Below, one piece after another: positions 1 to 9,147 of a DNA stretch of 64,000 bases (position 1 is the first letter of the stretch; every line of letters begins with the position of its first letter). The notes under the pieces were generated by a model that did not search any database, had not been told where the DNA came from, and saw only the letters and a list, made by a program, of their open reading frames with translations. Location of the stretch: assembly GCF_900168685.1 (NCBI RefSeq), contig NZ_FVZN01000014.1, forward strand, positions 1,116,001-1,180,000, given 5' to 3'. The translations under genes and the position numbers were made by a program. This stretch comes from Solibacillus isronensis. GTDB taxonomy: Bacteria; Bacillota; Bacilli; Bacillales_A; Planococcaceae.

Positions 1-6
1 AAACAA

Positions 7-1464
7 ATGGACTCTAAAACAGCAAATAAAAATTTTTCTAAGAAAGTAGCGCCACTCGTGATGTCAACGTCATTTATAGCTGCATCGTTTTTAGCGGCAG
101 GTGCACCTATTTCTGCAGCGGAATTGGATGCAAAGGAAGTTAATCCGGAAATTATTGAACAAGCAAAAAATCATGGTCAGAAAGTGTCTGAATTTGCAAA
201 GAGCCTGCCAGGTTCTCCTGAAAAAGGGAAGCTTGTCAGTCAAGTTGCCCAGCAAAAAACCGAAACTACGGAAGAATTAGAAGTTAAAGATAATACAGAT
301 GATACAACGAATGATGTTGTTGAAGATGGTGTAGCAGAAGAGCCGGAGACACCGGTGACTGAAGATGATGTAACCGTAGATACACCAGCGGTTGACGATG
401 ATCAAGCTGAAGATGTAACAGAAGAACCAGAAACTGAAGAGGAACCAGCAGAAGAAATTGTAACTGATGAGACAGAAACACCGGTGCCTGAAGAGGGAAC
501 AGCAGAAGAAGATGTAACAGAAGAACCGACAGCACCAGTAACTGATGATGATCAAGCGGAAGACGGTGCAACTGAAGAAACAGAAACACCGGTATCAGAA
601 GATGGTCAATCGGACGATGTAACAGAGGAACCGACAGCATCAGTGTCTGAAGAGGAACCAACAGAAGAAGATACAACAGAAGAACCGATAGCACCAGTAA
701 CTGATGATGTTCCAACAGAAGAAGATGCAGCAGAAGAACCGGCCGTACCAGTGTCTGAAGAGGATCAAACAGAAGAAGGTGAAACTGAAGAAACAGAAAC
801 ACCGGTGACTGAAGATGGTCTAACAGAAGAAGATGTAACTGATGAGACAGAAACACCGGTATCAGAAGAAGAGCAAGTAGAAGAACCGACAGCACCAGTA
901 ACTGATGATGATCAAGCAGAAGAAGGTACACCAGATGATGACTTTACTACATGGGTAGAAGAATCTTATCAATTTATCGATAACAGTTACCAAAGCTTAA
1001 TAAACTACTACCAAACTCATATAGAACAATATTTAAGTGATGTCGATTCTGAACAATCAAATGAACAATCTGAAAATATTCCAGTAATTGATGAAGCAAC
1101 TGATGTTTCTTCTGATATTGATGAAACGGTACCAACAACTGTAGAGGAAGATACAGCTCAAGATATCCCGGTTGAAAATACAGCGCTACCAACAGAAACT
1201 GAAGAAAATCTGGAAACTCCAGTAGTGGAAGAAACTGAGGAGCTACCTTCAACTGTTGAAACACCAGAGCAGGTAACTGAAGAAGTGGAGAATACTGTTT
1301 CAAAACCGGTACAAAACCCCGAACAAACTGATATGGAAGAAATTAGTGTAGATCCTGAACCAGAACAAGATCAAAGTGAAAAAATCGCACTAAAAGATAA
1401 AGTGGTTGGTTACTACCAAGACCTTGTAGCGTCATTCTCTAACTTTTTAAGCTTCCTAAAATAA
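7..1464 (+). CDS. Secreted acidic Glu/Thr/Pro-rich repeat protein
   Basis: The first 40 residues form a Sec signal peptide: a KK-containing n-region, a hydrophobic core and an ISAAE cleavage site. Residues about 90-310 are a degenerate repeat of roughly 15-18 residues built on EEPTAPVTDDDQAEE-like units, almost entirely E, D, T, P and V. A less repetitive acidic segment follows, then a short amphipathic tail ending NFLSFLK. There is no LPXTG motif, SLH domain or lipobox, so it is probably released or wall-associated by charge. The frame is open to the left edge and no ribosome binding site fits in the six bases upstream, so the true start could lie outside the window. I do not recognise a family and function is unknown; such segments often act as extended spacers or cation binders (inference). 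Confidence 0.7.
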   Translation: MDSKTANKNFSKKVAPLVMSTSFIAASFLAAGAPISAAELDAKEVNPEIIEQAKNHGQKVSEFAKSLPGSPEKGKLVSQVAQQKTETTEELEVKDNTDDTTNDVVEDGVAEEPETPVTEDDVTVDTPAVDDDQAEDVTEEPETEEEPAEEIVTDETETPVPEEGTAEEDVTEEPTAPVTDDDQAEDGATEETETPVSEDGQSDDVTEEPTASVSEEEPTEEDTTEEPIAPVTDDVPTEEDAAEEPAVPVSEEDQTEEGETEETETPVTEDGLTEEDVTDETETPVSEEEQVEEPTAPVTDDDQAEEGTPDDDFTTWVEESYQFIDNSYQSLINYYQTHIEQYLSDVDSEQSNEQSENIPVIDEATDVSSDIDETVPTTVEEDTAQDIPVENTALPTETEENLETPVVEETEELPSTVETPEQVTEEVENTVSKPVQNPEQTDMEEISVDPEPEQDQSEKIALKDKVVGYYQDLVASFSNFLSFLK

Positions 1465-1500
1465 AAGGGGCAAAGTGAAAATAATAAATAGCAACAAGTA

Positions 1501-1550
1501 AAAGCTTGGAAAGCCTTAATTAATAAGGTTTTTTCCAAGCTTTTTGTTTG
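1501..1550 (+). terminator. Intrinsic terminator of the acidic repeat protein gene
   Basis: AAAGCTTGGAA (1501-1511) pairs with TTCCAAGCTTT (1533-1543), with further inner pairing, followed by a T-rich tail. It lies 36 bases after the stop codon. Confidence 0.85.
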
Positions 1551-1623
1551 GGAGAACATAATTCACATTAAATAAAAAACACTAATATGCAATAAAAACT
1601 TCATGAAAATAGATATAATTTTA

Positions 1624-1652
1624 TTGATTTACGATAAATTATGTAATAAAAT
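1624..1652 (+). promoter_or_regulatory. Sigma-A-type promoter for the DUF2975/HTH pair
   Basis: TTGATT (1624-1629) and TAAAAT (1647-1652) are separated by exactly 17 bp and lie just upstream of the AGTGAGGTG ribosome binding site of the next gene. Confidence 0.5.
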
Positions 1653-1685
1653 CAAAAATGAAAATAAATAAGTGAGGTGCGATTT

Positions 1686-2168
1686 ATGGAAAAAGTAACT
1701 ACGTTGTTTTTAAAAGTTGCTGTTGTTTTTTTAGGAATTCCTGTTTTGGCGCTATGTATCTTTTTAGTACCTGAATTGGCAAGTGTAGCAGCAAAAATGC
1801 TTCCGGAGTTTGCTTTTGTAAAATATTATGTTTACATCGTTTTCGATGCTTCTGCAATTCCTTTTTTCTTTGCTTTGTATCAGGCTTTCCTACTTTTACG
1901 CTATATCGACAATAATAAAGCGTTCTCCGATTTAGCTGTGAAACCGCTAAAGAAAATAAAATATTGTGCGATAACGATTAGTGTTTTACATTTATTAGTT
2001 TTGCCGCTATTTTATGTGTTTGCGGAATTGGATGACGCGCCGGGAGTTATCTTTGTCGGATTAATTGTTCCTTTTGCTTCATTGGTAATTGCAGTCTTTG
2101 CAGCTGTTCTTCAAAAACTTTTACAAGAAGCAATTAATATTAAATCTGAAAACGATTTAACGGTCTGA
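1686..2168 (+). CDS. DUF2975 membrane protein (YoaS-like)
   Basis: About 160 residues with four hydrophobic helices: near residues 8-30, 45-70, 95-115 and 122-145. Length, helix layout and an adjacent small Cro/CI regulator match the DUF2975 family, of which B. subtilis YoaS, paired with YozG, is the model. The ATG at 1686 is preferred because AGTGAGGTG lies 7 bases upstream; an in-frame GTG at 1677 overlaps that ribosome binding site. The following regulator starts 11 bases after the stop and its ribosome binding site overlaps the stop codon, so the two are probably translationally linked. The biochemical role of the family is not known to me. Confidence 0.75.
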   Translation: MEKVTTLFLKVAVVFLGIPVLALCIFLVPELASVAAKMLPEFAFVKYYVYIVFDASAIPFFFALYQAFLLLRYIDNNKAFSDLAVKPLKKIKYCAITISVLHLLVLPLFYVFAELDDAPGVIFVGLIVPFASLVIAVFAAVLQKLLQEAINIKSENDLTV

Positions 2169-2179
2169 GGTGAATAACA

Positions 2180-2395
2180 ATGGCAATTATAATTAATATT
2201 GATGTGATGTTGGCAAAAAGGAAAATGAGCGTAACAGAACTTTCGGAAAGGGTTGGGATTACGATGGCAAACCTTTCTATATTGAAAAATGGGAAGGCAA
2301 AGGCAATTCGGTTAACAACTTTAGAAGCTATTTGTAAGGCGTTGGATTGTCAGCCTGGAGATATTTTAGAATACAAAAGTGATGAAGACAGTTAA
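2180..2395 (+). CDS. Small Cro/CI-type HTH regulator (YozG-like)
   Basis: A 71-residue protein that is essentially one XRE helix-turn-helix. Conserved features include LSERVGITMANLSILKNGKA and the ALDCQPGDILEY ending typical of this compact subfamily. It follows the DUF2975 gene with a GAGGTGA ribosome binding site overlapping the upstream stop. In the B. subtilis yozG-yoaS arrangement such a regulator accompanies the membrane protein; by analogy it likely controls its own operon (inference). Confidence 0.85.
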   Translation: MAIIINIDVMLAKRKMSVTELSERVGITMANLSILKNGKAKAIRLTTLEAICKALDCQPGDILEYKSDEDS

Positions 2396-2443
2396 CTATT
2401 ACATCGGGAATTTTGTAAGACAATAATTAGAGGAGGGAAAACA

Positions 2444-3691
2444 ATGGAAAGTAATAATTTGGTTATTGAAAACATTAATAAACCCGATGTACTAGAGAGA
2501 ATGTATAGAAAAGACCCGAAAGCTTTTTCCAAGTCATTCAAACAGGCTTGGGAACAAAACTCTGATTCTCCAATATTAAGTGTTTGGTATGAAAGACTGA
2601 ATTTCAGCGAAAAAGAAAATATAAAAAAATCTTCATCGTTTCAAAATGGATTTTTCTTCATGGGTATATTAGCGATCATGGCAGGGGTATGCACAAGAAT
2701 TATATTCCATTTTGTCGAACAGGAATCGATTGCTCCGATTAATCTGGCATTTGGTATTATTCCCTTTATTGCTGCCTACTTTGTTTACAAGCATAAACCT
2801 AAAAGAAGTGTCATTTATTCGTTAGTGGCAATGTTCTTAGTTTCAGGAATTTATTTGAATATGCTGCCATTAAATTTTAACGACGATAGCATTATTTTAG
2901 CATATTTACATTTCCCGATTTTCTTATGGGTATTATTAGGGCTTGCATATACAGGAAATGATTATATAAATAGCAGTACAAGATTAGCTTATATCAAATT
3001 TAATTTAGAATATGGCATTCTTTACGCCAGCATGGCAGTTAGCGGAATGTTTCTTGCATTATTAACGTTGCAGTTATTCAGCTTCATTGGCCTAGATATT
3101 GAGGACTTCTACTTTAGTAATATCGTTTTATTTGGGGCAGCGGCACTTGCAGTTGTAGGTGTTCACCTCGTTTCAATGAATTTGAAGCTTGCCAAAAATA
3201 TAACTCCATTTATAGCTAAAATTTTTAGCCCGTTAGTATTAATTACTTTGCTTGTATACCTTGTAACTGTCCTATCGGTCGGTAAAAATCCGTTTTTGGA
3301 CCGAGATTTCCTGATCGCTTTCAACGGAATACTACTTGGCGTACTGGCTGTTACAATATTTTCTATTACCGAGAAGGACTCGGACGATAAAAAGAGCATC
3401 TTCGACTATGTCAATTTCGCTTTAATCGTTGTTGCGCTTATCATTGACAGTGTCGCATTATCAGCCATCATGTTCAGACTTACCTCTTATGGGATTACAC
3501 CTAATAGGGTTGCTGTTTTAGGTGTAAATATACTAATCTGTGCAAATCTACTATGGATTATGATTTCTTATATGCGTTATCTGCAAAATAAATCCGGTCC
3601 AAACGCTATCCAAAATGCTGTTACAAAGTATTTGCCGGTATACGGATTATGGGCAGCTTTCGTTATATTTACATTTCCGATAATTTTTTAA
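2444..3691 (+). CDS. Polytopic membrane protein, DUF4153-like
   Basis: A 415-residue protein with a soluble N-terminal 65 residues followed by about ten hydrophobic segments. The C-terminal RLTSYGITPNRVAVLGVN stretch resembles the YGxTPNR signature of DUF4153/DUF4173 membrane proteins. An AGGAGGG ribosome binding site sits 7 bases before the ATG. It lies 48 bases behind the HTH regulator and may share its transcript. No function can be assigned from sequence. Confidence 0.65.
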   Translation: MESNNLVIENINKPDVLERMYRKDPKAFSKSFKQAWEQNSDSPILSVWYERLNFSEKENIKKSSSFQNGFFFMGILAIMAGVCTRIIFHFVEQESIAPINLAFGIIPFIAAYFVYKHKPKRSVIYSLVAMFLVSGIYLNMLPLNFNDDSIILAYLHFPIFLWVLLGLAYTGNDYINSSTRLAYIKFNLEYGILYASMAVSGMFLALLTLQLFSFIGLDIEDFYFSNIVLFGAAALAVVGVHLVSMNLKLAKNITPFIAKIFSPLVLITLLVYLVTVLSVGKNPFLDRDFLIAFNGILLGVLAVTIFSITEKDSDDKKSIFDYVNFALIVVALIIDSVALSAIMFRLTSYGITPNRVAVLGVNILICANLLWIMISYMRYLQNKSGPNAIQNAVTKYLPVYGLWAAFVIFTFPIIF

Positions 3692-3751
3692 GTAAAAGGT
3701 TGTTTAGAAATTTTCAATAGCTACAGTCTATAAAGGTGTAGCGGGAATAGT

Positions 3752-3795
3752 CCAATTTCTCCTTCGCAATGATGGGAAATTGGGCTTTTATTTTT
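3752..3795 (+). terminator. Intrinsic terminator after the DUF4153-like gene
   Basis: CCAATTTC (3752-3759) pairs with GAAATTGG (3776-3783) and is followed by GCTTTTATTTTT. Confidence 0.75.
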
Positions 3796-3861
3796 ACTAA
3801 TAGGTGTAGTAACATCTGAGTAATAGAAGGGGTGTTATGATATAGTAGTTTTTCAGGAATT

Positions 3862-6800
3862 TTGGACCGCGGTAATATTAAATCAAAAGAATGGGTGCGA
3901 TATCACAAAATGAAAATCAATCAACTAATTGCAAACAACATTTTTAATTTAGATACAGTAGTACCAGTCGATAAATCGTTAGGTGTTGCTGGTCTTTCTG
4001 GATCTGGTAAAACAACTTTTTGTCAAACGATCGGGGAAGAGTCCAAGAAACGACTAGTTTCATTATTGCCAAAGTCCGAATATCAATATCTATTCCCCAA
4101 TATAATGGAGACAAATTTTAGTGCTATTAAAATGGAAGAATTGCCTTTAGTACTTTTCCTCGGAAAGTCTTCTATATCCTCTAACCCACGCTCAACTATC
4201 GGTACACATACTGGCGTGTTTAAAGAGATTCGCGATGTTTTTGCCGAAAAATTTGATCTTTCTCCTGAAGTATTTTCGTTTAATAATGAACTAGGCTGGT
4301 GTTCTTCATGTAAAGGACGCGGTACGACTAAGAACATTGAATGTAAAAAGTGTGAAGGAAAACGCTATAATCCGGAAGTTCTCCAAAAAAGAATCGAGTT
4401 ATTTAATCAACCACATAATATTGCTGATGTTAACGAATTAAGTATTGAATCCATGCTTGCATTAAAAGAAGTGTTACATATTAGTGAAGAGAAACAACAT
4501 ATCCTTAAAAATCTTATCAATATGAATATTGGTTACTTAACGTTAAATCGTATAATGGGCACATTATCAGGGGGGGAATTAACGCGACTTTACTTGGCTG
4601 AATTTATGGCTACAAGTGAAAATACCGTTATTATCATCGATGAAATCTCTGTAGGTCTTGATCATCAAACATTACTGAAAATTTTAGAACAAATAAAACA
4701 ACTAGGTTACAAAAACCAAATTTGGCTCATTGACCATTCAGACACAGTGCTCGATGTTACGGGAGAGCAGTTGTTTTTCGGACCGGGCAGTGGGAAATAC
4801 GGTGGAAAAATTGTAGAAGAATCTCCTCGTCCTAAACCAATCAATTATGAACTGAATAAGGCAATGCCAACAGATTACTACTATTTTAAGGAGTTATATA
4901 GCCGTAATATTCAGATGGCTGAAATTCAGATTCCTAAAAATAGAATCGTTACTTTTACGGGAGAATCCGGTTGTGGTAAATCTACACTTGTCAATGAGTG
5001 TATAGCAAAGGATTTTCTGAAAAGATACCCGAAAGATAAAATTGTAATGGTCGGGCAAAATCGAAACCAATCGATTACAAGCCGTTCAACTGTAGCCACT
5101 TTTCTTGATATTAAAAGAAAAATAACGAAGTATAGTGAAGAAATTGAGGATATCTTTCAGCGCTCGATTGAAGATATTATTGAGGAATTGCCTGAAGGAG
5201 ACATCACTCATAAACGTTTGAGCCTGTTAATCAAACTTGGACTTGGTTATTTGACATTAGAAAGAAAAACGCAGTCTTTATCGAATGGTGAATTCCAATG
5301 TGTTCATTTAGTTTCAGAGCTTTATGCCAATACTAAAAATCCACATACATTATTTATTTTTGATGAGCCTTCAAAAGGTTTGTCGCAAAATATTTTAAAT
5401 CAATTCATTGATAGTATAAGAGTCATACTTCAAGATGAATCAGTTTCGATCATAATGATTGAACACAATTCGTATATGCTGGGGAACTCAGATTTTATCG
5501 TTGATTTTGGAAAAAGAAAAATTGAACCAGTCGAATATTTAGAGATAATGAGTCATGATGATTATTATCGCGGGCAAAACAGCACAAATAACGTACCGGA
5601 GCAAATTCCCTCAGCTATTAACCAACAAAACGGTGTTCATTATTTAAAAGAAAAGCATGTTGCCTATTTTAAAAATGCAGAAAATATTTATAAAGGTGGT
5701 ATTCTCAAAACCTTATCATCCATGGCTCGTTTAATTTATGGTGAATACGAGTCTGCTACAATAGCTCCGGTCATTGCGATTGATCTGGAACGCCAATTAT
5801 ATAGTCAATATAGCTTCCTATATGAAATGGGTGGATTGATCAATCATATTGTAGCCGCGCATCCAACAAACAAAGATACGAGAAGCTTCGATCTTTATCA
5901 TCAAGACAATCATTGTCCAAGCTGTTCTGGTCGCAGGGTTATTGAGAAATTTGATTTTGATGTTGTTGTTCAGGACAAGACTGTCCCATTTTGGGAGGGC
6001 TTATTGCATCCGGACGTGATGGAAGTATTAAAGTATTATAAATACTCGAAATTGGAATTCCTTTTTGAAGAAATCAAGAACGAACTCGGTCAGGATATAA
6101 GTAAAAGTTATAACGAGATGACAGAAGCCGAAAAGGACACTTTTTTATACGGTTATTGGAAAAATTCCTTCTATGATAAAGCGGACAAGGCAAGAAGAAC
6201 ATGGCAAGGTTTTAATCAAATTATAGGGATGTATATGTTTATTTCGAAATCACCTATTAAAGAACTTATGAAAGAATCGAAAGAAATGATTACATGTCCG
6301 GTTTGTGAAGGCTCTGTGCTGAATCATCAGAAACAGCTGAAGTATAGTGATACTGATATTCGTGAGATTATAAAGCTGCCGCTTGATAAAGTAATAAAAA
6401 CAGTAGGTCCGTTACCGATACTGGACAAAATAAAATCAATCGTTGGTGGCGATATGGTTTTAACAGAAGATGTCTCTTTACTGCCTCGAGAAATCCAAGT
6501 GGCATTGAAATTATTTGAAATTGAAGTGGCAAGTTTTGCGCAATATGAAGTAGTTTTACAAAATGCCCTGCCTTTTTGGGACAGCATTCAAGGTAATATT
6601 GAGGCCATCAGTAAAAATAACCGCGTAACCATTTGTGATTTTGGTAATATCGATGAAACGAGAGAAACGATCATTGACAAGTATTTCACGAATGGAAAGT
6701 ATAAAAAACTAACATATGTTTATGAAGCATTCGGTTACAAAAAACTTGTTACGCAAATAAACAAAATTAAGAAAAGCAATCCTTGTCCTTTCTGTAAAGG

Positions 6801-7077
6801 AAAGAAAGCACTCTCTGAAGATGGGCTGCACGATGGGGTCTCTAAATTAACAATTCCATGTGTAAGCTGTAATGCTAGTGGCATCAATAATGAAGGTTTG
6901 AAGGAACTAGTAGAAGGAATACAAGTGAAAACTTGGTTAACCGGAACGGTAAGTGAAATTGTTGATAACAATTTCTATACAAAAGCTGTTGCAGAAATTC
7001 CTATTTTTAATCGAATTCGTGAGTTAAATAAAAAAGAGATGATGGCTGTCTACCAATGCCTTGAGGAGAAAAATTAA
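3862..7077 (+). CDS. UvrA-like ABC ATPase lacking the UvrB-binding region, with zinc-knuckle C-terminal extension
   Basis: A 1071-residue UvrA-family ATPase. Module 1 has Walker A GLSGSGKT (residues 44-51), a CxxC-x10-CxxC zinc knuckle (147-164), signature LSGGE (235) and Walker B IIIDE. Module 2 has GESGCGKST (367), a degenerate signature LSNGE (473) and LFIFDEPSKGL (about 498). Only about 190 residues separate Walker A and signature in module 1, far fewer than in UvrA, so the UvrB-binding insertion appears missing, as in UvrA2/DrrC-type proteins linked to drug or DNA-damage resistance. Residues about 565-1071 contain further CxxC pairs (CPSC, CPVC, CPFC, CVSC) but no third ATPase. Start is uncertain: TTG 3862 has AGGA 4-5 bases upstream, while ATG 3910 would begin MKINQLIANN like many relatives. 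It is a single-gene unit; substrate unknown. Confidence 0.75.
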   Translation: MDRGNIKSKEWVRYHKMKINQLIANNIFNLDTVVPVDKSLGVAGLSGSGKTTFCQTIGEESKKRLVSLLPKSEYQYLFPNIMETNFSAIKMEELPLVLFLGKSSISSNPRSTIGTHTGVFKEIRDVFAEKFDLSPEVFSFNNELGWCSSCKGRGTTKNIECKKCEGKRYNPEVLQKRIELFNQPHNIADVNELSIESMLALKEVLHISEEKQHILKNLINMNIGYLTLNRIMGTLSGGELTRLYLAEFMATSENTVIIIDEISVGLDHQTLLKILEQIKQLGYKNQIWLIDHSDTVLDVTGEQLFFGPGSGKYGGKIVEESPRPKPINYELNKAMPTDYYYFKELYSRNIQMAEIQIPKNRIVTFTGESGCGKSTLVNECIAKDFLKRYPKDKIVMVGQNRNQSITSRSTVATFLDIKRKITKYSEEIEDIFQRSIEDIIEELPEGDITHKRLSLLIKLGLGYLTLERKTQSLSNGEFQCVHLVSELYANTKNPHTLFIFDEPSKGLSQNILNQFIDSIRVILQDESVSIIMIEHNSYMLGNSDFIVDFGKRKIEPVEYLEIMSHDDYYRGQNSTNNVPEQIPSAINQQNGVHYLKEKHVAYFKNAENIYKGGILKTLSSMARLIYGEYESATIAPVIAIDLERQLYSQYSFLYEMGGLINHIVAAHPTNKDTRSFDLYHQDNHCPSCSGRRVIEKFDFDVVVQDKTVPFWEGLLHPDVMEVLKYYKYSKLEFLFEEIKNELGQDISKSYNEMTEAEKDTFLYGYWKNSFYDKADKARRTWQGFNQIIGMYMFISKSPIKELMKESKEMITCPVCEGSVLNHQKQLKYSDTDIREIIKLPLDKVIKTVGPLPILDKIKSIVGGDMVLTEDVSLLPREIQVALKLFEIEVASFAQYEVVLQNALPFWDSIQGNIEAISKNNRVTICDFGNIDETRETIIDKYFTNGKYKKLTYVYEAFGYKKLVTQINKIKKSNPCPFCKGKKALSEDGLHDGVSKLTIPCVSCNASGINNEGLKELVEGIQVKTWLTGTVSEIVDNNFYTKAVAEIPIFNRIRELNKKEMMAVYQCLEEKN

Positions 7078-7088
7078 AGTAACTCAAA

Positions 7089-7127
7089 AAAAAGCAGATG
7101 ACGAAGTAAATTCGAACATCTGCTTTT
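7089..7127. terminator. Bidirectional terminator between convergent genes
   Basis: AAAGCAGATG (7091-7100) pairs with CATCTGCTTT (7117-7126). A-rich and T-rich flanks allow it to serve both the UvrA-like gene and the convergent serine hydrolase. Confidence 0.85.
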
Positions 7128-7150
7128 GTATGTTGAAGAAATAGAACAAT

Positions 7151-9001
7151 TTAATAGTAAAGCTCCCAGCCTATAATTAAGATGACAAGAAGTAACGCCG
7201 AAATACAAGAAAATGCATAGCGTATTTTTTGAGAACGAGTTGTCGTTGTTTTTTTCCAACCAGTAAATATTGCTACCAGACTAATGGCTACGAATGCGAT
7301 GTATCCATAGTTGACCCAAAAATGAATTTTCAAGGTTGTATAAGACGCATAATTTAATGTTCTGTAAGCTAAAACAATTATATTAATAAAAGGGATAGTA
7401 TTCGCGAATAGCAATCGTATTTCCCATTTTTCTGCAACAGCAGCTCGGACTGCTTTTTTTCGGTTTATAATCTTTTTGATGAACAAAATTAATAAAATAA
7501 TGAGTGTATACAGACCACTAAAAGCTACCGCTACGATACTGAACAGATTCAGTATTTTCATTTTTTGAGTGACAGGTAGAATATCACTTGTCGGCATTGA
7601 AATCATTTCCACATTTCCATCATTCAACGTGACATGAAAGTATATACGATAATTATCTAAAGATTTATATAAATACGGAGCGATTTGTTCAAGTTTCATC
7701 CCAAAAGCATCTATACTGATTGAGTCTGTCGCTTTAAAACGGCCAATACTAAGTGCACTATACAACTTGGTAAAACCTTTATAAGGTAGCCTTGCCATAT
7801 AGTAATTTCCTTCAAGCTCCTGCGCATTTGGCATTGTCTGCTTGCCTTCTACTTTAGAATACTCACCGAATATAAGTGTCGGCAAACCATAACTTATTCC
7901 GGCTTCACCCCCCTGATTTGTGAAAACAATTACTCCCATATTTTCATCTTTTGAAAAAGAGAAATTGCTTGAAAAGCTGTCTGTGTTTCCTGCATGTTCC
8001 AATACATCAACTGTATATAAGCCTTTCCAAAAACCATGTGCATTTCGTGAGATGCCATCGTCATAAAAGTCACTAGTTGTCAGCATTTCATCTAATGTCC
8101 GATTGTTTTGAAACAAAGGACTCTTCGCTCCGTCTGCCGGCATAAGTGCCAGCATGAATTTAGCTGCATCGGTTATCGTACCAATTGCACTACCGGCTGG
8201 ATATAAACCGATATAGATCCGTTCATTTTTTGAAATAGTAAACTCGCCACCATTGTTAATAATATAACCGTAAATTTCATCTCTTTTTGTAGCAACATTC
8301 GTGTTATCTTCCTGTGTCGGATGAAGCGTTGTGTCCTTCATACCTAACACCGAGAAAATATGTTCATTTACATAATCATAAAAAGGCTGTTCTGCCAGCT
8401 GTTCCACAATAAAACCGGCGAGTGCTACACCATAGTTTGAATAGGCAACAACACTTCCGGGTTTATGCACCTGATAAGGCTCAGTAATGTGAAGCATCTC
8501 TTCTAAAGGTTTTATATCATTTGCTGACATATAAAATAAATCTGTAAATTTTTCTTCCCACCCAGCGTTATGGTGCATCAGATTCAACATGGTAATAGGG
8601 GCATCATACCGTATTTTCGTCAGAAATCCTTCCGGCAGATACGTGCGAATATCTTCATCTAATTTTAATTTTCCTTGCTCTGCTAGCTGCATCACACTGG
8701 TCCATACGAGAAGCTTTGTAACGGAACCCCATTCAAATACAGTATCCGCTGTGATATTCACCTGATTTTCTACATCAGCATAGCCATACGCCGTATTCAA
8801 GAAAATTTCTCCGTCCTTCACAATTAGCACATTGGCTCCTGCTGTAGTCGTCCCAATGTATTTAGAAGCATATTCATCCACATGTTCCTTTAGCTCGGTG
8901 TAAAGAATCCCTGACGGTGTAGCCATGCTTTCTTTTGCAGAAGCAGTTGGTACGTAACATAGCACCATTACTGCTAACAATAAAATAATTTTTTTTATTA
9001 T
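7151..9001 (-). CDS. Membrane-tethered serine hydrolase (class C beta-lactamase/PBP fold)
   Basis: Extracellular beta-lactamase-fold hydrolase with the class C/esterase triad of motifs: SVTK (in WGSVTKLL), YSN (in YSNYGVALAG) and HAG (in HAGNTDSF). Four C-terminal hydrophobic segments anchor it, so the catalytic domain should face outside. Substrates of such proteins are usually peptidoglycan peptides or D-amino acid esters; the actual one is unknown. The first TTG start is 8980, but that removes the basic residues of the signal peptide. GGAGGCGAG (9004-9012) lies 6 bases before two tandem ATA codons (9001-8996), followed by AAA AAA ATT ATT TTA. Initiation at ATA would give a normal IKKIILLLAVMVL signal peptide ending TASA. 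I annotate from 9001, with 8980 as the alternative. Confidence 0.7.
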   Translation of the reverse strand: MIKKIILLLAVMVLCYVPTASAKESMATPSGILYTELKEHVDEYASKYIGTTTAGANVLIVKDGEIFLNTAYGYADVENQVNITADTVFEWGSVTKLLVWTSVMQLAEQGKLKLDEDIRTYLPEGFLTKIRYDAPITMLNLMHHNAGWEEKFTDLFYMSANDIKPLEEMLHITEPYQVHKPGSVVAYSNYGVALAGFIVEQLAEQPFYDYVNEHIFSVLGMKDTTLHPTQEDNTNVATKRDEIYGYIINNGGEFTISKNERIYIGLYPAGSAIGTITDAAKFMLALMPADGAKSPLFQNNRTLDEMLTTSDFYDDGISRNAHGFWKGLYTVDVLEHAGNTDSFSSNFSFSKDENMGVIVFTNQGGEAGISYGLPTLIFGEYSKVEGKQTMPNAQELEGNYYMARLPYKGFTKLYSALSIGRFKATDSISIDAFGMKLEQIAPYLYKSLDNYRIYFHVTLNDGNVEMISMPTSDILPVTQKMKILNLFSIVAVAFSGLYTLIILLILFIKKIINRKKAVRAAVAEKWEIRLLFANTIPFINIIVLAYRTLNYASYTTLKIHFWVNYGYIAFVAISLVAIFTGWKKTTTTRSQKIRYAFSCISALLLVILIIGWELYY

Positions 9002-9059
9002 TTCTCGCCTCCTCTATACCATCCATACAACTGAAACAATTAAAATATTACATTGTTAT

Positions 9060-9075
9060 TTAAATATGTATTTAA
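9060..9075. promoter_or_regulatory. Perfect palindrome in a divergent intergenic region
   Basis: TTAAATA-TG-TATTTAA is a perfect 7-2-7 inverted repeat between the serine hydrolase and the quinone reductase-like gene. It is a candidate operator; no regulator is identified. Confidence 0.35.
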
Positions 9076-9147
9076 GCGAAGCTATCTCTATACAAAACGT
9101 AATTTTTCTAATATTCTTAATATAATATAGATGATGGGGTGAAGTTA

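Noticed and set aside
277-1303. Long antisense ORFs opposite the acidic repeat protein
   Set aside because: They are leucine/histidine-rich shadows of the GAA/ACA-rich repeat, without ribosome binding sites.
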